From the NCBI GenBank assembly GCA_030998225.1, contig JAPYXD010000259.1, positions 3,705,001-3,769,000 of the forward strand: a DNA stretch of 64,000 bases, written 5' to 3'. Below, piece by piece: positions 1 to 12,268 of the stretch (position 1 is the first letter of the stretch; each line of letters starts with the position of its first letter). This stretch comes from Diplolepis rosae. Lineage: Eukaryota > Arthropoda > Insecta > Hymenoptera > Diplolepididae. Position numbers and translations under genes: made by a program. The notes beneath the pieces were generated by a model. The model did no database searches, was not told where the DNA came from, and saw only the letters and a program-made list of their open reading frames with translations.

Positions 1-480
1 TTCAATCAAATCCCTAATAGCCTCAACCAAATCAGTTTAGCGAATTTATTTGTAGACACCGGTACGTACAAGAAATGCATAAATGTGAATATTTTTATAC
101 ATAGCTTATAAATAGTATTAAAATAGTTTGGAAAAAATTAGTCAAAAGATAGCCTTAATTGTCTATACCAGGTTATCCATTTTCAGTGTTGCAACAAAGA
201 ATATATCCAAACTTTCCTTCTTTTATTTAATATATCAAGTACCCCTTTTGTTGCCATATTTTATGTACTCCAGTAACTCCGAGAAAATATGTGAAATTAG
301 CGATATGAATTTTTTTGTATTTTCTAGATTTTAATAAATATCACTGATGAGGGCTCAGATCAGAGCCGAAACGTTTGATTAAATTTGACTTAATCATTTT
401 ATGGACCCTAAAGCCAATTTTCCATCAACATACCATTCTATTGATATTAAGGGCCAATACAAGGTACAATACTTTTAAAT
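1..480 (+). repeat. Interspersed repeat Y, copy 1 (cut by window edge)
   Basis: About 420 bp of this stretch recur in inverse orientation at 59338-59745. The shared part runs from the GTAGACACCGGTACGTAC-like words near 50 to the words GGGTCC/GGACCC and GCCGAAACG near 340-410. Related pieces lie at 8165-9235, 34076-34183 and 60150-60205. It has no convincing ORF. It contains the phrase CTGATGAG, GGCTC, GAGCC, GAAAC (344-372), discussed as a hammerhead-like motif. The element class is unknown to me. Confidence 0.6.
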
Positions 481-950
481 AATATTTTTCATTAATTTTG
501 TTTCTCACTATTTTTGATGATTTGATAAAAATTTTAAGTTATCTTACAAAGAAAGATACGGATTGAAATTATTTTAAAAAGTATTCTAAATTTTTTCGTA
601 TTGAATTTCAAGTGGACGTGCGAATGGAAACGGATTGAAGGGGTTCTTAAATTAGCCCCCTATTCATTCTTAGACTGGATTTCAAGAGGAAACAAGGATT
701 TAAAAAAATTGAAAATAAAAATAAATTGATAACTACATTGGTGTAGGATTCGTTCGGATTCAATTTTGACGAGATGCATGGATTCAGTTAGTTTGAAAAA
801 GTTTCACAGAATTTTTTCGAATTTGTTTAGATTGACTTACTTAATTCATTTCGAATTTGGCATGAACGAGTGGATTAAGACGGACTGGTTGATACACGGA
901 TTGGTTTCGGAATGAAGCGTATTAACACGGATACAGATTTCAGATTCGTA
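481..950. other. AT-rich DNA with degenerate CGGATT words
   Basis: No gene is seen. Between about 600 and 945 the sequence is rich in words such as ACGGATTGA, TCGGATTCA and GGATTGGTTT. These resemble the CCGAATC/GATTCGG-rich foldback family at 31293-31833 and 32765-33098, so this is probably an old copy of it. Confidence 0.35.
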
Positions 951-1222
951 CTCTCTAAATCTGAATCAGTTAAAATCTACTGATTATCAGTGAAATTTGA
1001 CTGATTAATATAGCTAAAAAGAGGTTACTGTGAATCAGTCAAATTTCACTGATTACTTCAGTAAAAATGAACTGATATAACGGTGAAAAATGTTTTTTCT
1101 CTGACGAATCAGTGAAAATTAACTGATTTAACAATGAAATATATCTTTTTCACTGGTGAATCAGTGAAAAAGCAAATCACTGATTCAATCAGTGAAAATT
1201 TAACTGTTTCAGTTTTAGAGAG
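951..1222. mobile_element. TA-flanked MITE, family V copy 1 (272 bp)
   Basis: The stretch begins CTCTCTAAATCTGAATCAGT and ends with a near-complement (ACTGTTTCAGTTTTAGAGAG). It is flanked by TA on both sides (949-950 and 1223-1224). Inside, the word AATCAGTGAAAATTAACTGA and its variants recur in both orientations. A second copy of identical length lies at 30756-31027. There is no coding capacity, as expected for a non-autonomous Tc1/mariner-type MITE. The superfamily is inferred only from the TA flank. Confidence 0.8.
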
Positions 1223-1224
1223 TA

Positions 1225-1962
1225 CAGAATAAGAAGGAAGAGCTTGGATTGAAATGCCATCAGAGAAGCTAACGATCAATAAATGAATCCTTTGTCTTGC
1301 ATGTATTCTGGTTTATAGATAGGGTTAATTAGCATGAGGAAGGGTGTTAATTACCCGAGTCAGTAATGCTACGAGCGCGTTTAATAGACCGAAACCACTT
1401 GTGTTTCCACGAGAATACATTGCGGTCACGTTTTTCCCTTAGGCGCCAGGGCGATTGGTAGATCGATCGGTATGTCCATGGAATCGCCAAGATATAATGG
1501 CGGTTTCCGTATATTGAAAAACACAACACGTTCTCAACTCTGTTTTACTTACTTATACGTTATACGAAATACGTATATATATTCGCTTCATATGTAGAAG
1601 TCGGGAATAATTCTACGAGTGACGAGCCAACTCAGGGGAAATGAGGAGAGAAGCAAACTCTTCCTTGCAGCTTCTGTTGCATCAAAAAGTTTGAATTAAA
1701 AGATTATGATTAAAAGATAACTGACTTGCGAGGAGCAGAGGTAAACAAAATAAACCCCTCGAGATTGAACTCATTAACAAGAATAAATAATCAACAATCG
1801 TTCTTAATTCTCTTTCATAAATACTGTAAAGTTCAAGAAAATATTACTTTTCAAATAGATAATAATTGTTTTAAAAATTAATAAAATACCTTCTTTTAGC
1901 TTTTTTTTAAATAATATTTATAAACGATAGACAGTTTTTGAATTCAAATAATCATAAAATCA
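1225..1962. other. Unrecognised single-copy-looking DNA
   Basis: No repeat partner in the window and no convincing gene. Base composition is more mixed than the surrounding repeats at 1330-1700. A 60-codon ORF on the minus strand (1347-1529) has no recognisable domain, and I do not call it a gene. Confidence 0.4.
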
Positions 1963-2340
1963 TTAAGGGGGTCTCCTTATCCAGAACTTTCAAAAAAGGC
2001 ACTTTTTCCCAATTTTCTTTGAAGCAGAAAATAAAAACACTGGTCAAAGATTTTTCGCATATATTTGTGTACATATTTGAACTTGTTAAAAAAAAATTTT
2101 CATTTGAAAACAAGAAAAAATCTCGGACTTAGCGAAGATCCCGCGCAGCGTCTCACCACGGACAATTAATTTTGCGTGCATGATATTGTCCAAAGTTTTC
2201 ATCTGAAACACATATATATTTGTTTTTTTTATTCAGAAGGGTCTTTCGCTTATAGTGAACCTAAAAAATTGTAAAAAAAAAACTTTTTTTATCGGTCTTT
2301 TGAGTTACTTTCCAGAAAAATCACATTTTTCACCGTTTTT

Positions 2341-3750
2341 ACATTCTCATCATGGATGAGAAGGTATTGGTTTTATGTGAAAAATGACTTTCGAAATTTT
2401 CATCAAATCTTTACGTTTTGAGACCCCCTGAGTCAGAAAAAATGGTTTTTACGAAAGTGTCTGTCTGTCTGTCTGTCTGTCTGTAGGTCGTGTGCGGCAT
2501 AACTCTCGATAGAATTATCAGATTGAATTGAGCTTTGGTACACTTTATCGGAGCCGAAAAAGTAAGGACAAGTTCGTTAACCAGCCACATCCAATCAAAA
2601 TTGAGGGATGGAGCACTACTTTTGTGTTTTTGAAAATAATTTTTTGAAAAAATCAAAAATTCCAATCCTGGTTTTTGATAGTGCTCATAAATCTCTACAA
2701 ATTATCCTAATAACATTTTTTGATTAAATCAAAATTAGAAATGTTACAGCATATTCAAATTCGAAAAAAGTCAATATCAAAATTCCATTTTCCAGTTAAA
2801 TTATACGAGATACGAAAAAACGTTATGATACAATATTATTGAATACATGAAGACCTACAAATTTGAATTATAACATTTTTTCATAAGATGCATATTTTTC
2901 TTTTTAATTTAAAAAAAAACTATTGAAAATTCAATTTTTTAACAATAATATGTGAAATACGGCAAAAACGTAAGAATACAAAGTTGTTCGTTTCAAAACG
3001 ATCTACAAATTTTGTCTCACACAGTTTCTGAAAAAACATATTTTTTTCGTTTCAATTCCAAAAAATACGATTAAAATTCAAGAATTCCATTTTTTAGACA
3101 AAATATATGAGATTGATAAAAAACGTTTAGATGAGAAATTATTTGCCTAAATGAAGTCTACAAATTCTCATTAAGACATTTTGGGACAGGATGTATATTT
3201 CATGTTTTGATTTTTAATATTAAAAAAATTCGATTTTTTTCACCAAAATATGTGAGATACGAAATAAGCGTTGTTCTGCAAAATCGTTTCCTTAAATAAA
3301 GTCTACGATTGTTTTTCCTTTTTAGATATGTGGAAGAAAGTAAATTCTTTTAATCATGTAATTTATTAAAAAGTTATACTGAAATGTATACAGAAAATCG
3401 AGCGCGAAGCGCGAGTGTCATGATGAGAATGTGTTCCTTAAGGCCGATAGAGCCTTAAGTAAATTGAATTTCCTGTTTCACTTAAATTCAAAAAGAAATT
3501 CAGTGACTTTGAGAAAATGTGTAATTCACATCATCTGTAATATTATTATAAAATTGTTTTGAGTTTCAGTATCAAAATATAAGAAATAAACTTAAATGTA
3601 TGCGAAGAGCACAAGACCGAGCGCGAAGCGCGAGGTCCAGAAAGAACGGAGCGCGAAGCGCGACGATCGAATCGCGCGCCCTAGGCGCGCTCAAACTTGC
3701 GAGCTGCGCGCGAAGCGCGCGATGAGAATGTGCCCGCGAAGCGGGCAGAT
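2341..3750 (+). repeat. Interspersed repeat R, full-length copy R1
   Basis: It begins ACATTCTCATCATGGATGAG (a small palindrome) and ends with GATGAGAATGTG, CCCGCGAAGCGGG, CAGAT and a T run. In order it holds a GAGACCCCCTGAGTCAG box, a TCTG microsatellite (about 2457-2483), AT-rich degenerate units of about 120 bp, and a GC-rich 3' part with hairpins. Copies R5, R6 and R7 share the same ends. There is no ORF of note. The class is unknown. The terminal hairpin and T run recall Helitron-like elements, but no replicase is present and I cannot assign it. Confidence 0.8.
3396..3750 (+). other. Cluster of GC-rich GCGAAGC hairpins at the 3' end of R1
   Basis: In an AT-rich repeat this part carries self-complementary GC islands: GAGCGCGAAGCGCGAG (near 3400 and 3620), AGCGCGAAGCGCGAC (near 3645), CGCGCCCTAGGCGCG (near 3675), GCGCGCGAAGCGCGCG (near 3705) and CCCGCGAAGCGGG (3732-3746). 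All but one are centred on GCGAAGC. The same cluster is kept in the other R copies. Confidence 0.8.
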
Positions 3751-4123
3751 TTTTTTTGTTTAAAATGCATTATTTATAATGAAAATAAATACTGTATCAT
3801 GAAAACTAAAGGTTCACTATATGAGCATTTTAATTACCCACAAATAAACAAAAAGTTTATAATAATAGCTTAATTGGTTCTCCTTTAATCGTGCACGCAA
3901 TTTTGAAAAATGTGGTTTCGAGAAAACGCGCTTGAAAGTTTTCAGACGGTGAAAAAAACCTTCCGCTCGCTCCGCGCAAGCCACTGCTCGGAACTCTACC
4001 ATCAAAACTATTCCGATATGGACTGTAAAATTTTGCGACAATATTCTCTGATAATAGATCCATCGATTGAAACAAAAAAAAAAATCGATTTTTTTAAAGT
4101 TCTGGATAAGGAGACCCCCTTAA

Positions 4124-4827
4124 TTAACGAATATTTTGCGAGATAACCCAGACGTAATCAATTTTTTTGCGTGTCGAAAAACGTATTTAAGAATCAGGAT
4201 AATTAATGAATGTACTTTACTCGGTGACACAGTCGATGATTCATGGAATAAAACTCGTCAGGACTTGGATTATAAGCGCTTTGTTCTCAAAATCGAATTG
4301 ATAAAGCTCTAGAACTTGGCGAGACGTTCATCTTGAACATTTATGCTTCTTTCAGCTCCGCCTAAGTCTGTTTTGACTTCTACAAATCTTATTCCCTCGT
4401 GACGTTTTCAAACTTCAGAATAATACAGAATGAAGAAAGGAAATCGGAAGGTAAAATCGTTGTTTGTAGTAAAAGAGCAAAACTTGGAAAAAGGGGGAAT
4501 GAGCAAAGTGAAGGTATCGTTAAAATGAAATACAAAACGATAGACTAGAGCTTATTGACTCGGAGATTTATACAGTCTCAGAATAGTATATATTCGAAGC
4601 TATAAAACGCATAATATGTTCATCGCGTAAGTCGAGCAAACAAAGCCACATAAGCCTCTTCGAAAGTCGACGATCGTGCACGCGAATATATTCTATATAT
4701 ACCCATTGGGGTAAGAACACTTATATCACGAAACACAATAAGACTTTATAAATGTGACGAAGACAGATTACTTTTCAGATGAAGTGAAGAAATAATTGTT
4801 TTACTAACAAAGGATGAATATCACGCC
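4124..4827. other. Unrecognised DNA between repeats
   Basis: No repeat partner and no gene detected. It is of more balanced composition than the elements on either side and may be original host sequence. Confidence 0.4.
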
Positions 4828-5446
4828 TTAAGGGGGTCCACAACCTTTAATATTTTTATTTTTTGAGTTTAGACCTTCCATATTATTTTTATGTTTAGTA
4901 CCTTTATTTAGAAATATTCTGTTTTTTAAGTTCAAGCACCTTTATGTATTTTTAAACTAAAAATTTTCAGTTATTTGGCCATTTTTTGGACATTTTGTTA
5001 GCTTGAATAACTTTTTTGTTTTTTAACCAATTGTCAAGATTCTTTTTTTTTATTTCGTTCCTTACAACGTGTAGTACCTTTTCGGGTATGGAAAATTAAA
5101 TAACATGACTGAAAAAAAAGTTACAAGTATAATTCAATTTTGGGATATTTTACTTTATTTGTAACTTTTTTTCAGTTACGTTACCTAATTTGCCATATCC
5201 GAAAAGGCACTACACGTTGTAAGGAATAAAATAATGAAAGAATCATGACCATTGGTTAAAAAACAAAAAAGTTATTCAAAGTAAAAAAATACCCAAAAAA
5301 TGCCCAAAAATCTCAAAATTTTTGGTTTAAAAATACATAAATGTGCTGTATTTAAAAAAAACCGAAATATTTCTAAATAAAGGTACTAAACATTCAAAAA
5401 ATTATATGGAAGGTCTAAACTCAAAAAATACAAATAATAAAGGTGG
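4828..5446. mobile_element. TTAA foldback element E2 (right end cut)
   Basis: A long inverted repeat with arms of about 300 bp (about 4828-5130 and 5150-5446) and almost no loop. The left end starts TTAAGGGGGTCCACAACC. The right end breaks off at a fragment of repeat R (5447), so the final TTAA is missing. The arms share words with E4 at 47324-47640 (TTTAGACCTTCCATAT-like and ACCTTTATTTAG), so both belong to one family. Non-coding. Confidence 0.75.
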
Positions 5447-5605
5447 CATATTCTCATCGCTTGCAAGCTTCAGCACGCCTGGAGCGCGAGATCCAATCGT
5501 CGCGCTTCGCGCTCGGTCTTATGTTTTTTGCATACATTTAAGTTTAATTTTTAGCATTTGATACTAAAAAGTTACTTTGACTTTGAGAAATTCATTCTCA
5601 TCATG
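5447..5605 (-). repeat. Repeat R fragment R2 (3' part)
   Basis: The reverse complement matches the 3' part of R: the GCGCGAAGCGCGA hairpin near 5500-5515, a CGAGCGCGAAG word, the AAACTTAAATGTATGC stretch and the GATGAGAATG word. It lies directly against E2. Confidence 0.7.
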
Positions 5606-8110
5606 ACTTCTTCATGAAGAAACTAAAACTCCTGATTAAAAAAGGAATAAATCAGTATAAGCCTATATTGATTTCCCTGTAATAAATGTATTTTCGTAAT
5701 TGCATGATTTCGTATTTTCTCGCATCATATATTGGGTTTTCGTTTAATAATCTTATATAAAATTTCAAAAAATGCGTGAGTGTAACCAAGACTTTTTTTT
5801 CTATATCTCGAATATTTTGGTTAAAAAATAGTATTTTTGATTTTTTATAGTATTTTTAAAATTGAACTGAAAAATATGCATCATATCAAGAAAAGTGTGC
5901 ATGAAAATTTTAAGAACTTACTTAGGCAAAACAATACTGCATTATAACTTTTTTTCATATCTCGCATATTTAAGATTAAAAAAGTGTTTTTTGAATCAAA
6001 ACGAAAAATATAAATTTTATCAAAAAATTTTGAAAGAATTTGTATACCTTATTCAAGCAAACAATTCTGCATCAAAAAAAGTGTAAGCTTAAATTTGTAG
6101 AATTTATTTAAACCAAAAATTTCACACTCTGCCTTTTCTACCATATTTCGCATTGTTTGGATACAAAATCGAATTTTGGTTTTCAAAAGCGTTTTTTAAA
6201 TTCAAAACAATAATATACATCTTATCAAAAACTGTCTTGTTGACAATTTGTATACCTTATTCAAGCAAACAATTCTGAATTATAATGTTTTTTCTACATC
6301 TCACATATTGTGTTCAAAAAACTGAATTTCTGATGTTCAAATGTGTTTTTTTTTTAATAAAAACAAAAAGTATACGTTTTGTAATAAATGTGTAAATTCA
6401 AATTGGTAGCATTTATTTAAGCAAATAATTTCACACTCTGCCTTTTCTACCATATTTCGCATTGTTTGGATACAAAATCGAATTTTGATTTCCAAAGTGT
6501 TTTTTTAAATTCAAACCGAAAAATACACATCTTATCAAAAACTGTCTTGATGAAAATTTGCATACCATATTCAAGCAAACAATTTTGCATTATAATGTTT
6601 TTTCTACATATCACATATAGTGTTTAAAAAATTGAATTCTTAATGTTCAAAAGTGTTTCTTTTAATTCAAAGCGGAAAATATAAATTTCATAAAAAACTG
6701 TATTGATGAATTTTTGTATACTATATTCAAACAAACAATTCTGCATTATAATTTTTCTGTCATATTTCGCATATTTTGATTAAAAAATCGAATTTTGATT
6801 TCCAAAGTGTTTTTTTAAATTCAAACCAAAAAATACACATCTTATCAAAAACTGTCTTGATGAAAATTTGTATACCATATTCAAGCAAACAATTTTGCAT
6901 TATAATGTTTTTTCTACATATCACATATAGTGTTTAAAAAAATTAAATTCTTAATGTTCAAAAGTGTTTCTTTTAATTCAAAGCTGAAAATATAAATTTC
7001 ATAAAAAACTGTATTGATAAATTTTTGTATACTATATTTAAACAAACAATTCTGCATTATAATTTTTCTGTCATATTTCGCATATTTTGATTAAAAAATC
7101 GAATTTTGATTTCCAAAGTGTTTTTTTAAATTCAAACCGAAAAATACACATCTTATCAAAAACTGTCTTGATGAAAATTTGCATACCATATTCAAGCAAA
7201 CAATTTTGCATTATAATGTTTTTTCTACATATCACATATAGTGTTTAAAAAATTGAATTCTTAATGTTCAAAAGTGTTTCTTTTAATTCAAAGCGGAAAA
7301 TATAAATTTCATAAAAAACTGTATTGATGAATTTTTGTATACTATATTCAAACAAACAATTCTGCATTATAATTTTTCTGTCATATTTCGCATATTTTGA
7401 TTAAAAAATCGAATTTTGATTTCCAAAGTGTTTTTTTAAATTCAAACCAAAAAATACACATCTTATCAAAAACTGTCTTGATGAAAATTTGTATACCTTA
7501 TTCAAGCAAACAATTCTGCATTATAATGTTTTTTCTATATCTCACATATTGTGTTTAAAAAACTGAATTTTTGATGTTCAAATGTGTTTTTTTTTAATAA
7601 AAACAAAAAGTATACGTTTTGTAATAAATGTGTAAATTCAAATTGGTAGCATTTATTTAAGCAAATAATTTCACACTCTGCTTTTTCTACCATATTTCGC
7701 ATTTTTTGGATACAAAATCGAATTTCGATTTCCAAAGTGTTTTTTTAAATTCAAACCGAAAAATACACACCTTATCAAAAACTGTCCTGATGAAAATTTG
7801 TATACCTTATTCTAGCAAACAATTCTGCATTATAATGTTTTTTCTATATTACACATATTGTGTTTAAAAAATTGAATTTTTGATGCTCCAATGTGTTTTT
7901 TTTTTAACCAAAACAAAATTTATACATTTTCTAATAAATGTGTAAATGAATATTTCTAGAATTTATTTACGCAAAAAATTGCACACCCTGCCGTTTCTTT
8001 CATACTTCGCATATTTTGGTTAAAACATCTAATTTTTGATGTTCAAAAGTGTTTCTTTTTTTTTAAAACATAACACTTCCGATTTGAAACATAATATTTA
8101 AAGAATTTTT
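5606..8110. repeat. AT-rich tandem array with a 310-bp higher-order unit
   Basis: From about 5860 to 8090 related units repeat head to tail. They carry words such as GCATTATAATGTTTTTTCTA, ATTCAAGCAAACAATT and AAAAACTGTCTTGATGAAAA. The phrase GAATTTTGATTTCCAAAGTG recurs at about 6480, 6790, 7101 and 7411, a spacing of about 310 bp. Each 310-bp unit is made of two roughly 155-bp subunits. The units resemble the AT-rich internal units of repeat R. ORFs in it are short by-products. Confidence 0.85.
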
Positions 8111-8164
8111 GTACATGTCTCGTACATGTTATCGAACATGTCACTTTAAAATAATATTTAAATT

Positions 8165-9235
8165 ATAATACATGGTACGTTTGCATTGGCTTTAGGGTCC
8201 ATAAATGAAAAAGTCTATTTAAGGGGGTACTATGGTAATAATGGCCTTTTTTTCAAGAATTTTATTTTTGCACAAATTTTTATTCTGTAGTCAAAATATT
8301 TTTGTACGTTTTAGTACACGTTATGGAGAGTAAAAAAAAATTTAGGTTGTTAATTTTTGTTAATATCCGGTGTAGATATAGGGGACCATAGGACGCCATT
8401 TTTGAAAGTGGTGCCCACGATTTCTCCATTGTGGATGATCTGAAACATACGAAACAAATTTTATTTCGAAGTACATATGAATGGCTATCTCATGACCCTT
8501 GACCAAAAAAATATCTTCATAAATAAACAAACAGTGCAACTTTTCATTTTTTTCGCCTGTTTTTTGTAAATAATTGTGTCATAACGTTGTTAAATATTAA
8601 CTTACAGTAATGGTCATGGGTCATTCCATAGCCAGGTGTTTTCTGAACATTAAAAAAAAAAAAGTAGGCAAATCGGCCAAGTAGACGGGCTGGAATCGTG
8701 GGCACCAGTTCAAAAAACACAGTTTTGAGAAAAACGCAGTTAAAGATTTTGGAAAAAATTATACTATCATTATCATAAGAATGGTGATAAAAATTATTTT
8801 TTCACAACTTGAATATCACATTATATGTTTTTTGGGTCGCTGATCACGAATCTGCTATCAAATTTATAAATTAATTTGTGTAAACAATTTTTATAAATAA
8901 ATTTTCTCAAGTATTGAAACATTTTTCAAGTTGCATATGCTTTATCCGCGCGCTCGACCCCTTGCGGCAAAACTCATTTTTTATCACTTTTCGATATCAT
9001 CTGAAGTACAGGGAGGTTTACACATTATACTTTAGGGTTTAAAGTAACCGAAACTGCAAAAAAAAAATTTCGATTTTTTGAGAAAAGATTACCATAGTAC
9101 CCCCTTAATCAGACGTTTCGGCTTTGATCGGAGCCCTCATCGTCAGTGATATTTATTGAATCTTCTAAAAAAACCTTGGTTGAATAGACTTTTTCATTTA
9201 TGGACCCTAAAGTCAATGCAAACGTACCAAGTATT
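8165..9235. repeat. Repeat Y copy 2, split by element E3
   Basis: The arm at 8174-8218 (GGTACGTTTGCATTGGCTTT, then AGGGTCC) is matched in reverse complement at 9184-9228. Right of E3 the Y words GTTTCGGCTTTGATCGGAGC and AGTGATATTTATT follow. This copy has extra bases between CTGA and TGAG compared with the copies at 344 and 59390. Confidence 0.65.
8219..9108. mobile_element. TTAA-flanked element E3 (890 bp)
   Basis: The left end TTAAGGGGGTACTATGGTAA matches the reverse complement of 9089-9108. TTAA is at both ends. The interior is AT-rich and non-coding. It contains GGGTCGCTGATCACGAATCTG, a phrase seen again in the tandem motif at 33330-33810. It is inserted in a copy of repeat Y. Confidence 0.8.
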
Positions 9236-9352
9236 ATAAATTCAATCAAGGGTCAATACAATCTACCATTAATAATATTTGAACTTTACCATTATAGTTC
9301 CAATAATTTTGAGATCAGATTTTTGTTCTTTTTTGTTCTTATTGACAACTTG

Positions 9353-9493
9353 TACACTGAGAAATAAATTCTGTTAAATCTATAGCATTTCTGTCAAAAG
9401 TATTTCTATTATTGATACAAAAAAATATGCTATAAAATCCGATAAATATTTGACAAAAATGCTATTGATTCATAAGCAATTTTTCTCAGTATA
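9353..9493. mobile_element. Small TA-type MITE (about 140 bp)
   Basis: The left end CACTGAGAAATAAATTCTGT is complementary to the right end (TTTTTCTCAGTATA region). The word ATAGCATTTCTGTCAAA near the left has an inverted partner near the right. It is flanked by TA. Non-coding; the exact right boundary is uncertain by a few bases. Confidence 0.55.
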
Positions 9494-12268
9494 CAAGGTT
9501 TAGAAAAAAAATCAATATGAATTCTTTAAAAAATTGTCAAATTTAAAGGCATTCAAATTTTAAAAAGTTGTTTAATTTTGAGTTTCCAAATAGAATACAA
9601 AAACATACCCCTAAACTCAGATTTATAAATTCAATTTATATTCAACACTTGAAAAAATCTAGAGATTATTTCTTTGCTATTAAAACTAAAAATAATTGTC
9701 TGTAAGATGAGAAAAATTCCTGATGCAAGTTTCATGCAGATTGAAAACATTCTATCCGCCCTATTCCGAAATCTGTCCCTCCACCAATAACTGATAAAAA
9801 ATTTCTTGAATACTACTTTGTTACCTCAGATTTATACAAATTTTGCTTCTCTAAATTAAAAAAACATTGGTGCCAATCATCAGACAAGCGCACAGATTGT
9901 CTCATATTTCAAAATTCTAAATTTCAGACACAAAGAAACGGTCTCTGTAAATTATAAATTCCGTTTGTTTCTTGATTCTTCCAAATCAAATCTGTTTTTT
10001 CAGTATCACTGACAATTTCACTAAGTCATTATATTTTTTTTGGCAAATAGGACCTAAACTTACAAAATAAACATCAATTTGCTTACAAATGTAAATATTT
10101 AATATACTGCAAATGAATTTTAATTTACGTTGCTAAGTGGAGCATGAAATTTTTATCTGCAACAATAGAACTGCGAGGAAGTTTCATTCCAGTAAATCTT
10201 TTCTTGCCGCAAGTAATTTTCTACTTACATAGGAGCTAATTGCAGAATAAGAAACTTCCTTCCCATAGAACCGTAAACGATTCCCCAGCAACTCTAGAAT
10301 GGCCAGAAATGCAGATTTCTGTATTCATGCTTGGCAAAGGTACTCGCGCCGTAAATCTCAATAACGACGAAACAAAATTTTAAAGCCTCTTCGTTTCACC
10401 AAGTTGCATTCGAGAATTTAGGAGATTGTTCAACATTTCTAAAGCAGATTTTCCCACAATAAGCAAAAGTCATGATGTTTAATAATAGTATTTTATAAAA
10501 AAAGAGCTTGTTTATATAAATTTCCCCCTGAAATAAACTACGAATTCCAAAATATAAATTGTCATTTGAAAAAAAGAAAACTTGGAACAGAACTGAGAAA
10601 ATCGAGCTTCGGAATTTTTTTCATTAATCGAACCATGGGGGATTGTATTGAAGTTCGAATTTAACTCTGAAAACGTTTTTCCTAACTTCGGGGTGATGAG
10701 TCGAGATTGTTTGTTCAAGCGATCACTGTCGCCTCAAAAAATGTTCAGTTCCAATCGTTAAAATATACACGGCAACGTACATTTTAAATAGATTATGTCA
10801 AGCGTACCCTAATTTATTTATAGTTTCGTTATCCCTATTTTCCCCTCGTGTCCCTTTTAACGTTTCACGACCTCTAGCAACGGTTCATTTGTCACTTTTA
10901 GTTTTCTGCTTTGATGCCACAAATGAAAAAAAATGATAAATGATAAATGGCCAAAATCGATGATCTTTAGTCTACAAGGGAGCTGACTTTTGTACACGAC
11001 AGAAATTAATATAGAATATGTAGAAACCGACACGAACTCCGCAATAAAAAAGTGAAATAATACACCTTCATGAATCACGATGCGATTTGTAAACTGGGAG
11101 AATCACAGACGCGGAAATTAAGAGATCCTCATAAACTTTAAAAAGGAGTATGTTCGAGCTACAGTCTTCACTACACAACCGATTCTACTTTTATTGCTTT
11201 GGTTATACTGCCGATTTATATCACTCCATGCTCATATAGAAACTCCACGGCTATCGGTACAACAACAAGACGAATGTACGTCGCGTGTGGAGTTTACTCG
11301 CAATATTTTACGACCTGGAGATTCACTTTTACTATGTGCTGCTCTCACTTAGTATTTACTATTTTCATCTCGTATTTACTTAATCAAATTTTTTTCTTGA
11401 ATTACCTTTACAGACATACAAATTGCAAGATTTAATGATTTCTGACAACACGATCTTATCACTTCTTATATACAGGGTGGACCATTTTAAGCCATTAACG
11501 CCCGAAATCACAGACTTTTTAACTCATTTTTGGCCCTTGTTGCCAAAGCGAAAAAGGGAATATATCATGACCAAACCTTGTGTACATAATGTTTTTGGGT
11601 CTCCTCTTTCGATTTATGAAGTCGAAATCACATTACCATGCACTGGAAAACCAATATGGCAGATTTTATTAAAAAAAAGTACCGAAAATTTGAAATTTTT
11701 TTTTTATTATTTTTTTTTCAAATGGATAAAGCATATTGATCTATTTCAAACTATGGACAAAGGTGGACAAAATAGTTGTAGTTTATGAAAAATATTTTTT
11801 GGTCCAGCTCCCTATGTTTTATCTTTTCCAAAATGGCGGAAAACTATGGAAATTTGGAAAAATACGCGCTTTTTTCATGACATTTTTTAGATAATTGGAT
11901 AATACACGGAATTTTATTGATAAAACTGTCAAAGTTTGATTGATTAATTATGTACAGACCTCTTCTAGTATATGTAATGACCTGACTAATGGTGGATTCA
12001 ATATGGCGCTTGGAGAACTTGGGAAATACCGAGTTTTTTCAAGATTATCGTTGGTGAAAATTCCTGAACCTTTATTAAATTCAATTTTCCTATGTTTCTT
12101 GGCACATTATATGGCGGTCCGAATATTCAAGATTTAATAATATGCTAATGAAAAAAATATTTTCGTATTTTATGTAAAATTTGAGATCAAAATTGTCTCT
12201 AGACATTTTTTGATTGAGACCGCTAATTCAGCGGAAAAAATTCGTAAAGTTCGGAATTTATATTTCAC
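9494..12268. other. Long unrecognised AT-rich stretch
   Basis: No gene, long inverted repeat or internal copy was found over about 2.8 kb. At 11474 a phrase ACAGGGTGGACCATTTTAA occurs; similar words are familiar as ends of insect DNA transposons, but no matching right end is visible. An ORF of 121 codons (11423-11788) overlaps this phrase and has a low-complexity composition, so it is not called. Confidence 0.4.

Larger units (their letters stand above)
1963..4123. mobile_element. TTAA-flanked element E1 with 25-bp terminal inverted repeats
   Basis: The left end TTAAGGGGGTCTCCTTATCC (continuing AGAAC) is matched exactly by the reverse complement at 4099-4123. TTAA stands at both ends, as for piggyBac- and Kolobok-type transposons. 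No transposase is visible, so it is non-autonomous. Most of its interior is a later insertion of repeat R (2341-3750). Its own sequence is about 750 bp. Confidence 0.75.

Noticed and set aside
5860..8090. CRISPR array
   Set aside because: Repeats are long, AT-rich and contiguous, without unique spacers, and the DNA is eukaryotic.
11423..11788. 121-codon plus-strand ORF
   Set aside because: It has a long F/Y-rich low-complexity part and overlaps a transposon-end-like phrase (ACAGGGTGGACC). No recognisable domain.
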